Source: an uncultured SAR86 cluster bacterium
Lineage (GTDB): Bacteria > Pseudomonadota > Gammaproteobacteria > Magnimaribacterales > AG-339-G14
DNA: 40,407 nucleotides
Reading direction: 5' to 3'
Assembly (NCBI GenBank): GCA_902536295.1
Contig: CACAWS010000009.1
Span: 1-40,407 of the forward strand
This document shows, piece by piece, positions 7,126 to 14,954 of the stretch (the stretch's first letter is position 1; every line of letters starts with the position of its first letter). A model generated the notes under the pieces. It saw only the letters and a program-made list of their open reading frames with translations, did no database searches and had not been told where the DNA came from. Both the position numbers and the translations under genes were made by a program.

Positions 7126-7971
7126 TTAACCTATCCTTCCTTTGATATAGTTTTGAGTTAGTTCGTGATCTGGATCACCAAATATTTTAGATGTTTTGCC
7201 TGTCTCGACTAAATGACCTAAATGAAAATAAGCTGCTCTTTGCGAAACTCTTGAGGCTTGGCTCATTGAATGCGTAACAATTACAATTGCGTAGTTTTCT
7301 TTTAATTCACTTATCAAATCTTCAATTTTTTCTGTAGCAATAGGATCTAAAGCTGAACATGGTTCGTCCATTAAAATGACATCGGGACGAACTGCTATTG
7401 CTCTTGCAATACAAAGTCTTTGCTGTTGTCCTCCAGAAAGTGCTGTACCAGGAGTGTTTAATCTATCTTTAACCTCATCCCACAAACCTGCTCTTAATAA
7501 AGAGGTTTCAACTATCTCATCCATATCTGATTTTGATTCAGTCATGCCGTGAATTCTTGGCCCGTAGGCAATGTTTTCATAAACCGATTTTGGAAATGGA
7601 TTAGGTTTTTGGAAAACCATTCCTACTCTTGCTCTAAGAAGAACAACATCTAAATCTCCATGATAGATATCAATATTTTCCAAAGTGATTTCGCCTGTTA
7701 CTTTTGCGGAATCAATTGTGTCATTCAGTCTATTAAGACATCTTATAAAAGTTGACTTTCCACAACCTGAAGGCCCAATCAATGAAAGAACTTCTTTTTT
7801 ACCAACCTCGATATTTATGTTCTTTAAAGCCTGATTATCGTCATAAAAAACGCAGCAATCTTTCGCTTTCATAATGACTTCTTTTTCTGTGGTTGTATCA
7901 CCAACAGTTTTAAAGTCATCTGCTAACTCTATAAGTTCTGTTTTGCTCATTGAACTACCACTTAGTTTCAA
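7126..7971 (-). CDS. pstB: phosphate ABC transporter ATP-binding protein
   Basis: ATPase of the high-affinity phosphate importer PstSCAB, on the cytoplasmic face. The 281-residue protein has Walker [11 protein letters not shown] (about residues 70-79), the Q-loop in [10 protein letters not shown], the ABC signature LSGGQQQRL, Walker [14 protein letters not shown] and the switch histidine in [27 protein letters not shown] is typical of PstB. The frame overlaps the end of pstA by 17 bases from 7971; an internal ATG at 7950 (MSKTELIEL) is an alternative start. It is the last gene of the transporter operon. The phoU gene that usually follows is absent, and the hydrolase fragment comes next instead. 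Confidence 0.97.
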   Translation of the reverse strand: MKLSGSSMSKTELIELADDFKTVGDTTTEKEVIMKAKDCCVFYDDNQALKNINIEVGKKEVLSLIGPSGCGKSTFIRCLNRLNDTIDSAKVTGEITLENIDIYHGDLDVVLLRARVGMVFQKPNPFPKSVYENIAYGPRIHGMTESKSDMDEIVETSLLRAGLWDEVKDRLNTPGTALSGGQQQRLCIARAIAVRPDVILMDEPCSALDPIATEKIEDLISELKENYAIVIVTHSMSQASRVSQRAAYFHLGHLVETGKTSKIFGDPDHELTQNYIKGRIG

Positions 7972-9253
7972 ATTTATTTCTGAGCCAAATTGCTGTCGAA
8001 TTCATTAATAATAAAAAGAATAACAAAACTAAAATTGCTGCAGATGTTCTCTCCACGAAACCCCTCTCTGGAGCATCGGCCCATAAGTATACTTGAACTG
8101 GAAGCGCTGCGGAGGAATCTAGTGGCGAAGATGGAACATCAACTACAAAAGCAACCATACCAATCATCAACAAAGGAGCAGATTCACCCAATGCTCTTGC
8201 CATTCCGATAATTGAACCGGTTAACATGCCGGGTAATGCTAAAGGAAAAACATGATCAAACACGGTTTGAATTTTAGATGCGCCTACGCCAAGTGCAGCG
8301 TCAGTAATGCTAGGTGGCACAGATTGAAGCGCAGCTCGAGAAGCAATAATAATTACTGGAAAGGTCATTAATGCCAAGACCAAACCGCCAACCAGAGGAG
8401 CTGATCTAGGCATACCAAAAAAGTTTATAAATACTGCAAGCCCCAACAACCCATAAATGATGGATGGCACAGCGGCTAAATTATTGATATTCACTTCTAC
8501 AAAATCTATAAATCTATTTTTTGGAGCAAACTCTTCCAAATAAATGGCTGCTGCTACACCTAGAGGAAAAGCAACTATAAAGGTTATGATTAACATGAAA
8601 AACGATCCCACTAATGCTCCTAGTACGCCAGCGAGCTCAGGCTCTCTGGAATCTCCAGCTGTAAACAAAGTAGAATTGAAGTTTTGACTGATTAGGTTTT
8701 GTTCTTGTAACTCTTGAACCCACCTAACTTGATTATCTGAAATTCTTCTTTGTGATTCATCCAAAGATACGTCGATATTTCCTTTCAGATACATATCAAT
8801 GTCACTATCCAATCGCACCCAGATATTTATCTCTTGGCCTATCAACGAATAATCGTTTAAAACCATAGACTGTAATCGCAAGGACGTTCCCGAACTTACC
8901 AGAGACTTCAATTCTTTTCTTTCCTTTCTGGAAGAAACTTCAGGAAAATAAGTTTTTAGAGAATCTAAGACTAATTTATCGAAGTTTGCATATCTGATTT
9001 CTTCTTCATCTCTAAGCTGATCAGGATCGATAACTTCTTCATTTAAATAGATCTTCATATTCAGCTCACCTTGAGTAAAGGCACTGTAACCTTTGCTGAT
9101 GATGCTGCTAAAGAAAACCAATAAAAAAACTACTGCAAACAAAATTGAGACAACACCATAAAATCTAAACATAAATTCAGAACGATATCTTTTTTTGAGA
9201 CCGCGGTTTACGATTTCGGAAATATCTTGTGTCTCTTGTAAAGTATTACTCAT
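7955..9253 (-). CDS. pstA: phosphate ABC transporter permease PstA
   Basis: One of the two inner-membrane subunits of the Pst phosphate importer. At 432 residues it is the long form: an N-terminal membrane helix (about 28-52), then roughly 130 residues of polar, probably periplasmic sequence, then the transporter core. The core has the EAA-type coupling loop near [31 protein letters not shown], and helices that include [13 protein letters not shown]. It overlaps pstC by 8 bases and pstB by 17. E. coli PstA is under 300 residues; long forms are common in Vibrio and marine gammaproteobacteria. Confidence 0.95.
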   Translation of the reverse strand: MSNTLQETQDISEIVNRGLKKRYRSEFMFRFYGVVSILFAVVFLLVFFSSIISKGYSAFTQGELNMKIYLNEEVIDPDQLRDEEEIRYANFDKLVLDSLKTYFPEVSSRKERKELKSLVSSGTSLRLQSMVLNDYSLIGQEINIWVRLDSDIDMYLKGNIDVSLDESQRRISDNQVRWVQELQEQNLISQNFNSTLFTAGDSREPELAGVLGALVGSFFMLIITFIVAFPLGVAAAIYLEEFAPKNRFIDFVEVNINNLAAVPSIIYGLLGLAVFINFFGMPRSAPLVGGLVLALMTFPVIIIASRAALQSVPPSITDAALGVGASKIQTVFDHVFPLALPGMLTGSIIGMARALGESAPLLMIGMVAFVVDVPSSPLDSSAALPVQVYLWADAPERGFVERTSAAILVLLFFLLLMNSTAIWLRNKFETKW

Positions 9254-10622
9254 ATTGTTCTCTGTATTTTCTGACGATTTTTAGAGCGTAAAAATTTAAT
9301 GCCAGGGTTACTACGAATAGAGTCAGTCCCAGAGCAAAAGCAGCTAAGGTCTTTGGACTATCAAACTCTTGATCTCCAACCAAAAGCGTCACTATCTGCA
9401 CAGTTACCGTTGTCACTGCATCTATTGGATTAAAAGATAATCTTGCAGATAAGCCTGCTGCCATTACAACAATCATGGTCTCCCCAATTGCCCTTGAAGC
9501 TGCTAAAAGTATTCCTCCAACGATTCCTGGTAAAGCAGCTGGGATGATTACTTTCTTGATTGTTTCTGATTTAGTTGCGCCCAAACCGTATGAACCATCG
9601 CGCATTGCCTGAGGCACTGCAGAAATTACATCGTCAGATAAAGAAGAAACAAGTGGAATGATCATAATTCCCATTACCAAACCAACGCCAAGAGCACTTT
9701 CTGAGGCGATATCCAAACCAATGGTTACTCCGAAGTCCCTTATGAAGGGAGCTAAAGTAATTGCAGCAAAGAATCCATAAACTACAGTCGGTATTCCAGA
9801 TAAAATTTCCAACATTGGTTTTGTGTAGGATCTAACTTTGGAAGGAGCATATTCGGAGAGGTAAATTGCCGTCATAAGTCCAACGGGAACAGCTACTGTC
9901 AGTGAAATTAAAGATATCAACGCCGTACCGGCAAATAATGGAATGGCGCCAAACAAACCTGAAGAGCCGACTTGATCTTCGCGAATTGCCATTTGCGGAC
10001 TCCAAGTGAGTCCAAATAAAAAATCATCAAAGCTGATAATTTGAAAAAATCTTATGGCTTCAAATAAAACAGAAAGCAGAATTCCCGCTGTAGCAAATAT
10101 TGCAACAGTCGCAGAAGCTAAAAGTAAGTTACTGATGATCTTCTCAACTTTGTTTCTAGCTCTTAACGTTCCAGATATCGACCTATAGGAAAATATGAAC
10201 AAAGCTAAACTTAAAACCAATGAAGAATAAATTGCTACATCCTGAACTAATTTTGTAATTCTGTTGTAATTAGCCGCTGCCTGCTCAAGACCAATGAATG
10301 ACTCTCCTGCAATTAGATTTCCTGCAGCTAAATTTTTAACATCATTCATTCTTAATGTAATTTCATTAGGAGACAAGGCTCTAATGGACTCTGGTAATGA
10401 AGAGATGACTTGATTAGTTACAAATGATTCAGAAAAAAGAAGCCAAAGAAATATGATTAATAATGAGGGTGCTGCAAACCAAGCCAAGGAGTAATAACCA
10501 TAATATCTTGGTAGAGAATGAAGACTTTCTGTATTTTTTAATAAAAGCGCCTTCCTTTTTCCCCAAAAAAAACTAAGAAAACCTAAAAAAATTATTGAGA
10601 TTAAAAATAGACTTATTGACAT
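9246..10622 (-). CDS. pstC: phosphate ABC transporter permease PstC
   Basis: The second inner-membrane subunit of the Pst importer, 458 residues, again the long form with two N-terminal membrane helices (about 2-20 and 45-68) and a soluble insert before the permease core. The core shows SGIPTVVYGFFAAITL and the coupling loop AMRDGSYGLGATKSETIKKVIIPAALPGIVGG. It begins 87 bases after the end of pstS, separated by a strong hairpin at 10638-10668, and overlaps pstA by 8 bases. The hairpin probably lets far more PstS than permease be made. Confidence 0.95.
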   Translation of the reverse strand: MSISLFLISIIFLGFLSFFWGKRKALLLKNTESLHSLPRYYGYYSLAWFAAPSLLIIFLWLLFSESFVTNQVISSLPESIRALSPNEITLRMNDVKNLAAGNLIAGESFIGLEQAAANYNRITKLVQDVAIYSSLVLSLALFIFSYRSISGTLRARNKVEKIISNLLLASATVAIFATAGILLSVLFEAIRFFQIISFDDFLFGLTWSPQMAIREDQVGSSGLFGAIPLFAGTALISLISLTVAVPVGLMTAIYLSEYAPSKVRSYTKPMLEILSGIPTVVYGFFAAITLAPFIRDFGVTIGLDIASESALGVGLVMGIMIIPLVSSLSDDVISAVPQAMRDGSYGLGATKSETIKKVIIPAALPGIVGGILLAASRAIGETMIVVMAAGLSARLSFNPIDAVTTVTVQIVTLLVGDQEFDSPKTLAAFALGLTLFVVTLALNFYALKIVRKYREQYE

Positions 10623-10637
10623 TTTTTAACTTAAATA

Positions 10638-10668
10638 AACGAGGGTAACTTAAGTCATTACCCTCGTT
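10638..10668 (-). terminator. pstS-pstC intercistronic hairpin (attenuator or mRNA-stabilising stem)
   Basis: A perfect 11-bp stem, AACGAGGGTAA with TTACCCTCGTT, encloses a 9-base loop. On the minus strand it falls after pstS and is followed by a weak T-rich stretch just before the pstC start at 10622. This position fits partial termination or 3'-end protection of pstS mRNA, a common way to make periplasmic binding protein in excess. Confidence 0.7.
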
Positions 10669-10690
10669 CATTCTAAACTACTTCTATCCA

Positions 10691-10699
10691 GGGGGGGGG
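10691..10699. repeat. G(9) homopolymer downstream of pstS
   Basis: Nine consecutive G on the plus strand (C on the pstS strand) sit 11 bases after the pstS stop, in AT-rich intergenic sequence. Such a run is unusual in this base composition, is prone to slippage and is also a common site of sequencing length error. Confidence 0.7.
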
Positions 10700-10709
10700 A
10701 TTAAGTAGC

Positions 10710-11762
10710 TTAATTAAGACCTGAAAGTGTAGATAGTTTACTAGCTGCAGATCTAAACTGACTGTATTCACCACTAGGCATTGGAATCAAACCTTTATCA
10801 GTAAGATATCCATCTTGTCCTATAGTTTTATCAGCAGTAAATTCTCTTAAGAATTCTTTCATTCCAGGAATGGTTCCAATGTGGGCTTTTTTTACGTAGA
10901 AGTACAACGGTCTGGAAACCTTGTAGTCACCTTGTGCAATATTCTCAAAAGTTGGAAGCACTCCATCAACAAAAGAACCTTGAATGGAATCAGAATTTTC
11001 TACTAAAAAGCTGTATCCAAAAACGCCAAGAGCTTTTGGGTTGGCATTTAATTTTTGAACAATTAAATTATCATTTTCGCCAGCTTCAATGTAAGGACCA
11101 TCTTCTCTAACAGAGCGACAAATCGCCTTATATCTTTTTTTGTTTTCTTTCTTAATATCTTTAAGCCACTTAAAGGTTTTACATCCGCCTTCCATAGCTA
11201 ATTCTGCGAAAGCATCTCTGGTTCCTGAGGTCGGAGGTGGTCCTAAAACTTCAATTTTTATGTTTGGCAAAGAAGAATCAACATCTCTCCAAGTAACATT
11301 TGGATTCTTTATAAGCTGTTTTGCACCGTTAGGGTGAGGAATTTCAGGAGCTAGTGCTAAAAATATTTGTCTTTTAGTTAAAGCCAAAACATCAGCTTTC
11401 TTAGAATTTGCAATAACAATTCCATCATAGCCAATTTTAATTTCAATAATATCTGTTACTCCTGCCTTAGCACAATTATCAATTTCTTTTTGCTTGATTC
11501 TTCTCGAAGCGTTTGTAATATCAGGATGTTCGACGCCTATGCCTTTACAAAAAAGCTTCAGACCTCCTCCAGATCCAGTCGATTCGATAACTGGTGTATT
11601 AAATTTAGTTGATTTACCAAATCTTTCAGCTACGACTGTAGCAAAAGGATAAACGGTTGAAGAACCAACAATTTTAATGGTATCTCTTGCAGCTGCACTT
11701 GCAGTTAAGGGTAATAAAAGCATTAATATAGCCGCTGCAAAAATTGATATAGAATTTTTCAT
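10710..11762 (-). CDS. pstS: phosphate ABC transporter substrate-binding protein PstS
   Basis: Periplasmic phosphate-binding protein that feeds PstCA. It is 350 residues with a clear Sec signal peptide (MKNSISIFAAAILMLLLPLTAS, cleavage probably near residue 24). Phosphate-loop signatures are IVGSSTVYPFA near residues 31-41, ESTGSGGGLKLFC near 60-72, and PTSGTRDAF near 177-185. It lies about 100 bases downstream of arsC, and that gap contains Pho-box-like repeats at 11813-11830 and a good -10 (TAATAT, 11801-11806). It can therefore be induced on its own as well as by read-through from the porin/arsC genes. Confidence 0.97.
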   Translation of the reverse strand: MKNSISIFAAAILMLLLPLTASAAARDTIKIVGSSTVYPFATVVAERFGKSTKFNTPVIESTGSGGGLKLFCKGIGVEHPDITNASRRIKQKEIDNCAKAGVTDIIEIKIGYDGIVIANSKKADVLALTKRQIFLALAPEIPHPNGAKQLIKNPNVTWRDVDSSLPNIKIEVLGPPPTSGTRDAFAELAMEGGCKTFKWLKDIKKENKKRYKAICRSVREDGPYIEAGENDNLIVQKLNANPKALGVFGYSFLVENSDSIQGSFVDGVLPTFENIAQGDYKVSRPLYFYVKKAHIGTIPGMKEFLREFTADKTIGQDGYLTDKGLIPMPSGEYSQFRSAASKLSTLSGLN

Positions 11763-11800
11763 TATGTTTACTCCAATATAAAAAGAAATACCTTTAAATC

Positions 11801-11830
11801 ATATTAGAGATATGTGGCATATCTGTTACA
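11801..11830 (-). promoter_or_regulatory. pstS promoter with Pho-box-like direct repeat
   Basis: On the minus strand TGTAACA and TGCCACA are spaced by 4 bases (11-bp period). Each differs by one base from the TGTCACA core seen in the repeats at 14049-14059 and 5952-5973. A TAATAT -10 element (11801-11806) follows 6 bases after the repeat. The pstS start is about 38 bases further on. PhoB control of pstS is standard in proteobacteria. Confidence 0.6.
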
Positions 11831-11863
11831 TAGATGGAAAAGCTGAGAAACTTATAGGAAAAT

Positions 11864-12283
11864 TTAAATGTATTTGTTGATATTTAAGATGAAATCAAGA
11901 ATTTCATCCCTTACTTTTCTGTAAATATTTAATTTTTTTAAATCATCATATATTTTTTCTGAAAGCTTAGGAGGATCCTCAAAACCTATATGAATGGTCT
12001 TGCCTTTGAATAGGATTGGGCAGTTTTCTTCAGCATCTGAACATAATGTAAAAACATATTCAAAATCTTTGTCTTCCAATTCATTTACGGTTTTAGAAAA
12101 TTGATCTGATATGTCAATTTTTATTTCTGACATTACTTTGACAGCGTATGAGTCTAATTCTGATTTTTTAGTACCAGCCGAGAAAGCCTGGAAACAAGTA
12201 AATTTTTTTGCAATACCTTCAGCCATTTGTGATCTACAAGAATTACCAGTACAAAGAAATAATATTTTTTTTAACTCACTCAT
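11864..12283 (-). CDS. arsC: arsenate reductase, low-molecular-weight phosphatase type
   Basis: A 139-residue protein of the LMW tyrosine phosphatase/ArsC family, which reduces arsenate to arsenite using thiols in the cytoplasm. The P-loop is FLCTGNSCRSQMAEG with the nucleophilic Cys at residue 11 and a second Cys at 16. A further Cys pair lies in TLCSDAEENCP near residues 80-89, matching the redox cysteines of thioredoxin-linked ArsC. Its ATG overlaps the aquaporin stop as ATGA, so the two are translationally coupled. The pairing recalls the aqpS-arsC arrangement of Sinorhizobium, where the channel lets arsenite out. Here it sits between porin/aquaporin and pstS, tying arsenate detoxification to phosphate uptake. 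Confidence 0.9.
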   Translation of the reverse strand: MSELKKILFLCTGNSCRSQMAEGIAKKFTCFQAFSAGTKKSELDSYAVKVMSEIKIDISDQFSKTVNELEDKDFEYVFTLCSDAEENCPILFKGKTIHIGFEDPPKLSEKIYDDLKKLNIYRKVRDEILDFILNINKYI

Positions 12284-12876
12284 CTTAGAAATTTATATAT
12301 ATAAAAGGCAATGAACAGACCGACTAACTGGCCTGAAAAGAAATAAATGATTGACTCTGGAGAAATTCCAGTAAATGTATCGGTAAATGTTCTAGCTAGA
12401 GTAACTGCTGGGTTTGCGAATGAAGTAGATGATGTGAACCAATATCCAGCTGTTATATATAAAGCAACTGAAATAGCTACATTAGATTTATTATTTTTCC
12501 TTACCATTAAGATAGTTAAAATTAATCCAAATGATGCAATTATTTCGCTGAAAAACATGCTCATACCCATCCTGGGTTTAGATGAAATCTGCATTAAACT
12601 CAGCTCAAATATAAAGTGTATTGATAGTACTGCTATTAATCCTGCAACAAATTGAATAACCAGATAAAAGATCAAATCCTTTAAATTAATCTCTTTTAAA
12701 AAATAAAAGACTATAGAGACAATTGGGTTAAAGTGAGCCCCAGATAAATTCTCAAAAGATTTAATGATGACAAATAAAATTGCTCCGGTTGCAATCGTAT
12801 TCCCTAATAAAGCTACAGCCTCATTGCCAGCAGATAAATCATCGCCCATGATCCCAGAACCAATAACTGTAGCCAC
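12280..12876 (-). CDS. aquaporin (MIP family), probable arsenite channel; 5' end frameshifted
   Basis: An inner-membrane channel of the aquaporin/glycerol facilitator family. Both pore signatures are present, GAHFNPIVS (first loop, NPI) and SFANPAVTLAR (second loop, NPA), with about six hydrophobic segments in all. The in-frame start is only a GTG at 12874-12876, inside what should be the first helix. In the same frame the sequence before it reads YIAEFLGTFFL, clearly aquaporin, but has no start codon. An ATG at 12920-12922 would supply the start if the A run just after it (9 bases) were one shorter. This is either a length error, slippage or real loss. Coupling to arsC by ATGA suggests arsenite efflux as its role; water or glycerol transport remains possible. 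Confidence 0.75.
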   Translation of the reverse strand: MATVIGSGIMGDDLSAGNEAVALLGNTIATGAILFVIIKSFENLSGAHFNPIVSIVFYFLKEINLKDLIFYLVIQFVAGLIAVLSIHFIFELSLMQISSKPRMGMSMFFSEIIASFGLILTILMVRKNNKSNVAISVALYITAGYWFTSSTSFANPAVTLARTFTDTFTGISPESIIYFFSGQLVGLFIAFYIYKFLR

Positions 12877-12976
12877 TAAAAAAAAGGTTCCTAAGAATTC
12901 AGCAATGTATTTTTTTTTCCATTAAGTCTTAGAATCAGGTTCTTCCTTTTAATTTAGATTTGTGAAAAGAGACAGT

Positions 12977-13963
12977 TTAAAATTTTAACTCTATTCCTAT
13001 TCCAGTGTAATCCTTAGGCTGATTTGAAATAGAGATTACGCCATCCTCATGCTCAGTATCGTAAAAGAATAATTTTACATTTTTTGTAAGTTTATAATCT
13101 ATTCCAAATGAAGTTACGTCATCTTGAGTAATACCATTTTCATCTTCCTTATCCATAGTTTGGAATTTAACAGTTAACTTGTCAGTTGCTTTCCAAGCAA
13201 TGCTAAACATAGTTGAATCATCTTTTGAGGAACCTATTTCAGATTCTTGATCAATAAATCCAATTTTAACTGGTCCAACGGGAACTTGTATCACAATTCT
13301 TGTGTGATCCTCTCCACTTGACTTTGTGCTGTTGTCTTCAGAAGCGTAAGCTGCATAGATTTTTTTAGTTTTATAAGAAATAGCATAAGCCTTGGCATCC
13401 CTATTTCCTGTACCGCCATTAGCTGCAGATCCACCATCACTTAAATTATATTTAAATTGAAAGCCGCCACCAAAGACCGGAGATTCGTAACCTAGAAAAT
13501 CTGAGGTTCTATCTTCTCCACTGAAAGTAGTTTTAATGTCACCTCTTAAGTCATTGAATAAATCGACTTTGCCTTGCGCGAGTTTCAAATAAGTATCGTG
13601 AAATCCCAGTTTAACTGTGCCCCAATTGCCTTTAAGACCAACAAAGGAATTTCTTTGTTTTGCAACCATGGCAGATTTTGTGACAACAGTCTCACCAGTT
13701 CCTAACGTGACAGTTTCTTCGTCTTGTGCTTTACCATCGGTAGGATCTATTTCGTATTCAACCTGATAAATTCCAGTCAATCCATTCTTAAGATCTAAAA
13801 CACCTTTTACACCTAATCTAGACGCGTTGTTAACATAATCGTCGGTTCCATTACCATCATCAGCTGCAATGTTTATTTTTCCATAAACTTTAGGCGCAGC
13901 AAATGAATTGGTAGAAAGCAAAGACACTAAAATTGTTAGTGATATAAAATTTAATTTTTTCAT
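12977..13963 (-). CDS. outer-membrane porin, probably phosphate-starvation induced
   Basis: A 328-residue Gram-negative porin (Porin_4/OmpC-like). A signal peptide (MKKLNFISLTILVSLLSTNSFA) is followed by PKVYGKINIAADD, the usual first strand of proteobacterial general porins. Alternating polar/hydrophobic strands follow, with conserved RNSFVGLKGNWGTVKLG near residues 104-120 and a C-terminal strand ending in Phe (GIGIELKF) for BAM recognition. It leads the minus-strand block porin-aquaporin-arsC-pst, 54 bases ahead of the aquaporin ATG. Three 11-bp Pho-box-like units lie 75 bases upstream, so it is likely PhoB-regulated, by analogy with PhoE and OprP. Selectivity for anions is not visible from sequence. 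Confidence 0.9.
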   Translation of the reverse strand: MKKLNFISLTILVSLLSTNSFAAPKVYGKINIAADDGNGTDDYVNNASRLGVKGVLDLKNGLTGIYQVEYEIDPTDGKAQDEETVTLGTGETVVTKSAMVAKQRNSFVGLKGNWGTVKLGFHDTYLKLAQGKVDLFNDLRGDIKTTFSGEDRTSDFLGYESPVFGGGFQFKYNLSDGGSAANGGTGNRDAKAYAISYKTKKIYAAYASEDNSTKSSGEDHTRIVIQVPVGPVKIGFIDQESEIGSSKDDSTMFSIAWKATDKLTVKFQTMDKEDENGITQDDVTSFGIDYKLTKNVKLFFYDTEHEDGVISISNQPKDYTGIGIELKF

Positions 13964-14037
13964 ATTTCTTCTCGAAATTTAAAATGTAAGGATATTTTAT
14001 TTTTTCTTTATTAAGATTTGATTGCGAATTGGAAAAA

Positions 14038-14070
14038 ATAAGCGAAAAATATGTGACAATTTAGTGAAAA
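14038..14070 (-). promoter_or_regulatory. three tandem 11-bp Pho-box-like units in the porin/ppk2 intergenic region
   Basis: On the minus strand the contiguous 11-mers TTTTCACTAAA, TTGTCACATAT and TTTTCGCTTAT match the Pho-box period and core. They lie 75 bases upstream of the porin start and 50 bases upstream of the divergent ppk2 start, so both genes could be controlled from here. The motif orientation favours the porin. Confidence 0.6.
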
Positions 14071-14120
14071 AGTTATTCTACTAAGCAAACTTAGCTAGAA
14101 TAAATCTCCGCAAATAAAAC

Positions 14121-14954
14121 ATGATTGAATTTGATATACCAAACTATAGAAGAATTGACTCAAAGCTTTATGAAAAAGAAAAAAGAAAGCTTTTAATTGA
14201 ACTTGTCAAACTCCAGGATTGGATCATACAAGAGAAAAAGAAGATAGCAGTTGTCTTTGAAGGAAGAGACACAGCCGGAAAGACTGGGAGTATTTCCGTT
14301 TTGTCTAAGTATCTAATACCCAAACATTGCCGGCTCGTTAAACTAGGAATTCCTACTGAAAATGAATCTAAAAATTGGTTTCAAAGATATGAAAAACAAA
14401 TGCCAGAGACTGGTGAGTTAGTTTTTTTTGACAGATCTTGGTATACCAGGGCTTTAGTAGAAGCAACTATGGGCTATTGCACAGAACGACAGTACAAATC
14501 TTTTATGAAAAAAGTTATCCCTTGGGAAGAAAGATTTATGGAAAATGACACAAAAATACTTAAGTTTTATTTATCCATAGAAAAAGGAACTCAGAAGATG
14601 AGAATAGAGAAACGTAAGAATAGTCCATTGGTGTATTGGAAAATAAGCGAAAACGACTTAAAAGGTTTAGACAGATGGGATATTTTTACTCTTTACAAAG
14701 AGCAAATGTTTAAGAATACCTCCCATCCTGAAGCGCCTTGGATAGTTTTAAATGCTAATGATAAAAAGATAGCGGTGCTTCATGCTTTACGTTACATTTT
14801 GGGAACCTTTGATTATCCTAATAAAGACCTGCCAAAACCAAAAATTTGGACAGAGAATATTAACGATTACTCTTTAACTATAAATAAAGTCCCTTTTAAT
14901 AACTTGAGTTATCAGCAATACAAGGTTTTAAAAGTTTTGGCAGATGAAGAATAA
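14121..14954 (+). CDS. ppk2: polyphosphate kinase 2 family nucleotide kinase
   Basis: A 277-residue PPK2 that transfers phosphate between polyphosphate and nucleotides in the cytoplasm. Walker A reads FEGRDTAGKTG (residues 46-56, Lys54), Walker B FFDRSWYTRALVE (from about residue 102), and the lid region includes RIEKRKNSPLVYWKISENDL. PPK2 P-loops usually read GRDAAGKGG, so the two Thr changes are mild variants. Length fits single-domain PPK2, but class and direction (polyP-driven ADP or AMP phosphorylation, or synthesis) cannot be assigned safely. It diverges from the porin across 157 bases with Pho-box-like repeats and overlaps ppx by 11 bases, suggesting a phosphate-starvation polyP unit. 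Confidence 0.93.
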   Translation: MIEFDIPNYRRIDSKLYEKEKRKLLIELVKLQDWIIQEKKKIAVVFEGRDTAGKTGSISVLSKYLIPKHCRLVKLGIPTENESKNWFQRYEKQMPETGELVFFDRSWYTRALVEATMGYCTERQYKSFMKKVIPWEERFMENDTKILKFYLSIEKGTQKMRIEKRKNSPLVYWKISENDLKGLDRWDIFTLYKEQMFKNTSHPEAPWIVLNANDKKIAVLHALRYILGTFDYPNKDLPKPKIWTENINDYSLTINKVPFNNLSYQQYKVLKVLADEE

